The notes under the pieces: generated by a model
Database searches by the model: none
What the model was told of the DNA's origin: nothing
What the model saw: the letters and a program-made list of their open reading frames with translations, nothing else
Translations under genes and position numbers: made by a program
Part shown: positions 61,037 through 64,000 of the stretch, one piece after another
Layout: each line of letters opens with the position of its first letter
Numbering within the stretch: position 1 is the stretch's first letter
Source of the DNA: Arthrobacter sp. PsM3
GTDB lineage: Bacteria; Actinomycetota; Actinomycetes; Actinomycetales; Micrococcaceae
DNA: 64,000 bases
Direction of reading: 5' to 3'
NCBI RefSeq assembly: GCF_030433895.1
Contig: NZ_JARUXE010000011.1
Span: 62,001 to 126,000 of the forward strand

Positions 61037-61516
61037 ATGTCAACACTCACTGAATTCACGAAGACCAACCTGGATAAGCAAGGATTCGGAAATCTGGATG
61101 AGGCCGCCAAGTCTTGCTACGCGGGACCCTTACGATTCACACCGGCAGCGGGGACAGCCTTGATCATGGTCGGGTTGGCGTTGCAGTCGCCCGCTTTTCT
61201 TGGAGTGGGGGCAATCGTTCCGCTCACGGGGGCGATATTTCCCCGCGGCATGATTCTGGACCTGGTCTACAACCTCGGTGTTCGCCACCTGTTTCATGCG
61301 CCGGCTCTTCCGCCCACTCCGAGACCGCGACAGTTTTCGTACCTACTGTCCACCGTGCTCATTGCAGGTTCAGCCTTGTCCTTCTTCAACGGATTGTCAG
61401 TGTTGGGATTTGTGCTCGGAGGAATGGTCGCCCTCGGAGGCACAATCCTCACCACCACCCATTGGTGTCTCGGATCGTGGTTCTACAGACTATTCTTCAG
61501 TCACGCGGCCGTTTGA
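61037..61516 (+). CDS. DUF4395 membrane protein
   Basis: 159 residues from the ATG at 61037 (AAAGGA at good spacing). After a polar N-terminus with DLDEAAKSCYAGPLRFTPA-like order (NLDEAAKSCYAGPLRF at 22-37) come four membrane spans and the ending TTTHWCLGSWFYRLFFS. This is the DUF4395 family, with conserved Cys in the first loop and near the C-terminus. The family is linked to sulfur or redox loci elsewhere; its role is unknown. Confidence 0.85.
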   Translation: MSTLTEFTKTNLDKQGFGNLDEAAKSCYAGPLRFTPAAGTALIMVGLALQSPAFLGVGAIVPLTGAIFPRGMILDLVYNLGVRHLFHAPALPPTPRPRQFSYLLSTVLIAGSALSFFNGLSVLGFVLGGMVALGGTILTTTHWCLGSWFYRLFFSHAAV

Positions 61517-61594
61517 GCTGCTGACCGGGCAGGTTCCGGGACGGGATGCCTGAAGCGCTCACGGTGATGAACAGGTCGGTAGAAACGCCGAGGG

Positions 61595-62026
61595 TCACGT
61601 GCCTTCGCTGCCCGCCGCAGTGGATTCGATGCTGTTCAGCGCTGCTCGCAGCCGGGAATCGGCGTCTGTGGCAACCTCGCGAATTGCCGGGCTGTCACTG
61701 AGTTGGACCATAGTCATCGGGTCGATGGCTTGAACGATTGGCTCGCTCGCATTGGGGCCGCGGCGAACGACGACGTTACAGGGGAGGAGTACGCCCATGT
61801 CCGGTTCTGCGACCAGAGCCCGTTGAGCGAGAAGGGGATTGCACGCGCCGAGGATGACGTAATCGCCAAGGGCCTGGTCGCTGTCGACACCCAACTTGGC
61901 CTCAAAGGTAGACCGGACGTTGATTTCGGAGAGAACTCCGAAACCTTGTTCCGCGAGGAGTTCCCGGATCCGGCTCACCGCTTGTTCGTACGGCAGCGAA
62001 ACGGTGACCGTGTGGGCGTAACTCAT
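61595..62026 (-). CDS. DUF302 domain protein
   Basis: 143 residues. The core HTVTVSLPYEQAVSRIRELLAEQGFGVLSEIN at 5-36 (given in part) and YVILGACNPLLAQRALVAEP near 78-97, with a Cys in the conserved ACNP, are the DUF302 signature. Such small proteins occur in stress and metal loci. There is no signal peptide. It converges on DUF4395 and lies about 100 bp upstream of the SHOCT relic on the same strand. Confidence 0.88.
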   Translation of the reverse strand: MSYAHTVTVSLPYEQAVSRIRELLAEQGFGVLSEINVRSTFEAKLGVDSDQALGDYVILGACNPLLAQRALVAEPDMGVLLPCNVVVRRGPNASEPIVQAIDPMTMVQLSDSPAIREVATDADSRLRAALNSIESTAAGSEGT

Positions 62027-62132
62027 GGATTCTCCAATGTTCGCACCATGGCGAAAAGTTTGGACCGGCCGGTCGTCCCGATCATACGACCGAGACCGTC
62101 CAGCAGGAAGCTGCTGAGCCGACCAATGGATT

Positions 62133-62335
62133 TCATTTGGCTTTCTCGCCGAGTACCGTCAACCGTTCGCGGTATTCCTCGGCGTTCAGTTCACCCTTGG
62201 CGAATCGTTCGTCCAGAACCTGACGCGCGGCGCTCGGTCCTCGTGGACGCGAATCGGCTGACGAATCATCGCGCCGACCGCGGTTCGCTCCGCCGGCCAA
62301 GGCGCGGACTGCCCAGATGACCAGTAAGACAATGC
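62133..62335 (-). pseudogene. truncated SHOCT-domain membrane protein
   Basis: The C-terminus ARQVLDERFAKGELNAEEYR is a SHOCT motif, preceded by one span (VGIVLLVIWAVRALAGG). Upstream of that, the frame becomes foreign where it meets the resolvase fragment on the other strand at about 62320-62340, so the native start has been lost. Confidence 0.6.
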
Positions 62336-62514
62336 CGACGAGTGCCGGTCGTCTGCGCGGTAAGCAGCCCAAACTGTCCAAAGCGCAGGAGAAGCATCTG
62401 ATCGAGGTCCACCAGCGAGGCGAACACACCACCGCGCAGATCGCTGAACTCTTCAGCGTCGGGAGGTCCACGGTCTACCGCGCAATCCAGCGCGCCGGCG
62501 ACACCGACGTTTAG
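62320..62514 (+). mobile_element. serine recombinase (resolvase) C-terminal fragment
   Basis: About 60 residues: GRLRGKQPKLSKAQEKHLIE, then TTAQIAELFSVGRSTVYRAI, the Hin-like HTH that ends Tn3-type resolvases and invertases. The catalytic domain is absent. It marks a former transposon end and interrupts the SHOCT gene. Confidence 0.7.
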
Positions 62515-62567
62515 ATTCGAAAAACTTCACCGTCCAAAGCCGGAATCCGCACCGGTGCGCCCTAAAC

Positions 62568-62759
62568 GTGAATTTCCGTACCGATCCTCCTCAGACCCCG
62601 GCTTCGCCCGCGTCGGGCTACTCCTCGCTGCTGTTCTATCTGGGGACGGCGGCCTTTGTGCTGATGCCGGCGGGCGCCATCGCAGCCTCCGCGGCCCGGT
62701 CCCCGCCGCGGGACCGGGCCAGCGGTTCGACGGCCAACCAGGCCCCTCTCCCGGGATGA
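62568..62759 (+). CDS. possible small membrane protein
   Basis: 63 residues from a GTG at 62568 with one hydrophobic span (SSLLFYLGTAAFVLMPAGAI) and a basic, Ser-rich tail. It could be a real small protein or another remnant. No family is recognised and the ribosome site is weak. Confidence 0.3.
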   Translation: MNFRTDPPQTPASPASGYSSLLFYLGTAAFVLMPAGAIAASAARSPPRDRASGSTANQAPLPG

Positions 62760-62799
62760 ACCGGGAACGATCCATTTTCCAGACCGCCGACGGTAGTCC

Positions 62800-63108
62800 T
62801 TAGACACCGGAGTTTCTGGCCCGGCGCTGCGCCAGGTAAGAGATGCCCCCGGCCAGTGCCAGCAGGGCGGCCGCGATCCCCACGGTCAGCGGCGCGTTCT
62901 GATCATTGGGTGCTCTGACCTGATCCGGCGCGGCACCCGCCGGTGCCGTTCCCGCAGGGGAGCTGGCAGCAGTTGCGGAACCGGATGCCATGCCGGAGCC
63001 GCCCATGTTCATGCCGGGCATGCTGCCGCCGGAGCCGGCCGAGCAGCCAGCCAGGGCGATGGCTGCGGCGATCGCAGCGGATGAGACGGTCATGTGCTTC
63101 TTGTTCAT
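62800..63108 (-). CDS. small lipoprotein with C-terminal membrane span
   Basis: 102 residues from the ATG at 63108 (AAGGAC upstream). Lipobox with Cys22 (IALAGCSAG), then the Met/Gly-rich segment GSMPGMNMGGSGMAS, an Ala/Pro linker and a C-terminal span (APLTVGIAAALLALAGGISY) with a basic tail. The first 40 residues match those of the DUF305 lipoprotein at 47931-48527, but DUF305 itself is absent. The Met-rich stretch suggests copper binding at the cell surface. There is no obvious operon partner. Confidence 0.65.
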   Translation of the reverse strand: MNKKHMTVSSAAIAAAIALAGCSAGSGGSMPGMNMGGSGMASGSATAASSPAGTAPAGAAPDQVRAPNDQNAPLTVGIAAALLALAGGISYLAQRRARNSGV

Positions 63109-63123
63109 GAAAAATTTGTCCTT

Positions 63124-63675
63124 CAAGACATCCGCAGACGCTGGGCGGCAGGGTAACAACGCACGTTAGCTGATTATAGAGGTTCTAAAATTGCGACCGG
63201 TGTACGGGGGCGGTTGGCAGCAGACGGTCCACAAAGACGCCGGAGCGATCTCCGCAAACAGCCAAGCAGCGGGCCCGATGGGTGGTGGAAAGTTTGACTA
63301 GGCTCGTGTCTTTCGAGACTTAGTCCGCGGAAGTTGCGGTTCATAGCGTGTGCCCGCGCCAATCCATGCACCTGGCAAGATAGCCACCGGACAGTTCACC
63401 GGGGTGCGCTGTCAAGCCGCTGTTGCCGTCATCGGGAAGTCGTGGCCGCCGGACAGGCCAGCCGAAAGCAACAGTGAGTGTGGTTGCGAGGAACACGACA
63501 GGGATACTGTGTCAGCGGCTGCTCGCCTCAGGCCGCCGGCTGACGGCATTTGGGTTGCCCGGCGAGGCATCGAAGCCGGCCCCGGGTGGAGGAACAGTTA
63601 CAAACTGTAGATCAACTACCCTAGACGGGAGTACCGCGACGGCCGCCGACCTTAAGCTGCAGCCGGGAGAGGCGT
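63124..63675. other. gene-free stretch
   Basis: 552 bp with only short frames and no recognisable domain. It separates the lipoprotein gene from the partial gene at the edge and may be decayed DNA. Confidence 0.45.
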
Positions 63676-63999
63676 TCAGCTCAAGTCTCGGGCAAGCTGC
63701 TCGATGGGATGCAGGCCGCGCCCGAAACGGGCTATCGCTTCCCGGTGCCGGTCGAGTTGGCCGTAGGGCAGGTATCGGACATGCAAATCAGCGATCCGGC
63801 TGAATGCCGGTCGCCGGAGCTGGGCACGAACGTCCTCCTCGCGGGCATCCGGAGCCACGAGATACAGTGCGAGAACTGCCCCTCTTTCGCCGGAGAGCGC
63901 CAGATCAAGCGTCCGAACGATTCCTGAGTAAATCGATGTGCTGTGCTCAACTTCGAAAGCGGCAGTGACGTTTCCGCCAGATTCCAGCCACAGTCCGTC
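63676..63999 (-). CDS. C-terminal part of a protein of unknown function
   Basis: 108 codons are visible, open to the right edge, ending at a TGA at 63676-63678. The motif VTAAFEVEHSTSIYSGIVRT followed by LDLALSGERGAVLALYLVAP and REEDVRAQLRRPAFSRIADL reads as a nuclease-like or restriction-related fold (Glu and His in AFEVEHS could be active-site residues), but this is a guess from pattern only. A shifted fragment of the same family lies at 60715-60790. Confidence 0.55.
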   Translation of the reverse strand, partial: DGLWLESGGNVTAAFEVEHSTSIYSGIVRTLDLALSGERGAVLALYLVAPDAREEDVRAQLRRPAFSRIADLHVRYLPYGQLDRHREAIARFGRGLHPIEQLARDLS

Positions 64000-64000
64000 A

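Noticed and set aside
1-64000. CRISPR array, tRNA or rRNA genes
   Set aside because: No regularly spaced direct repeats and no tRNA- or rRNA-like sequence were noticed on either strand by reading; a dedicated scan was not possible.

Overview
The window is high-GC DNA whose genes look actinobacterial, most like the Arthrobacter/Pseudarthrobacter group (Micrococcaceae). The evidence is a DUF4193 gene tail, CsoR/CopA copper genes, c-di-AMP (ydaO) riboswitches ahead of cell-wall hydrolases, and frequent GTG/TTG starts. Most of it reads as an accessory region or genomic island: metal resistance and catabolic operons alternate with decayed IS21 (istB) copies, a resolvase fragment, truncated genes and degenerate duplicates. 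All family assignments were made by reading; nothing was searched.

Layout. 1-5.2 kb: DUF4193 tail, two proteins of no known role, a membrane protein, and a ChrB-N/MFS pair whose 3' end runs into an istB remnant. 5.4-8.9 kb: a compact three-gene cassette (a protein with a TQTCDL motif, a membrane-anchored HTH protein, a TIGR04255-type protein) next to an orphan ParS/Xre-like protein. This is the least explained part of the window. 9-18.6 kb: a catabolic cluster (P450, flavin/2Fe-2S reductase, IclR regulator, SDR, aldehyde dehydrogenase, MBL hydrolase, two MFS carriers) carrying three copies of one 17-bp operator-like sequence. 18.7-21.4 kb: two DUF202 genes, then decayed DNA (methyltransferase tail, istB, HMA protein with an internal stop).

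21.5-38.4 kb: a long series of minus-strand genes, many overlapping. It starts with a CopB-like P-type ATPase with an unusual CPD motif, then phosphoketolase, a beta-phosphoglucomutase/GH65 phosphorylase fusion, archaeal-type GAPDH, DUF2933, an isoprenylcysteine-methyltransferase-like protein, an exporter, an AarF kinase, a nitrilase-Nudix fusion and a universal stress protein. GlgX follows at 39-41 kb. Together these suggest phosphorolytic use of stored glucans or disaccharides with substrate-level ATP from acetyl phosphate, tied to metal or redox stress.

41.7-57 kb: a copper and respiratory-assembly island: CsoR, CopZ, CopA, HMA protein, DUF6153, DUF305, CcdA, multicopper oxidase, its own Lgt, DUF3105, CtaG, TlpA and a four-helix Csp-type copper store. 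Three CsoR-box-like palindromes mark three promoters. Two peptidoglycan hydrolase genes (NlpC/P60 and M23) sit inside it, each with a c-di-AMP riboswitch. 57-64 kb: an EnvC-like M23 peptidase, small membrane and envelope genes, truncated genes and, at the edge, the C-terminal part of a protein of unknown function.
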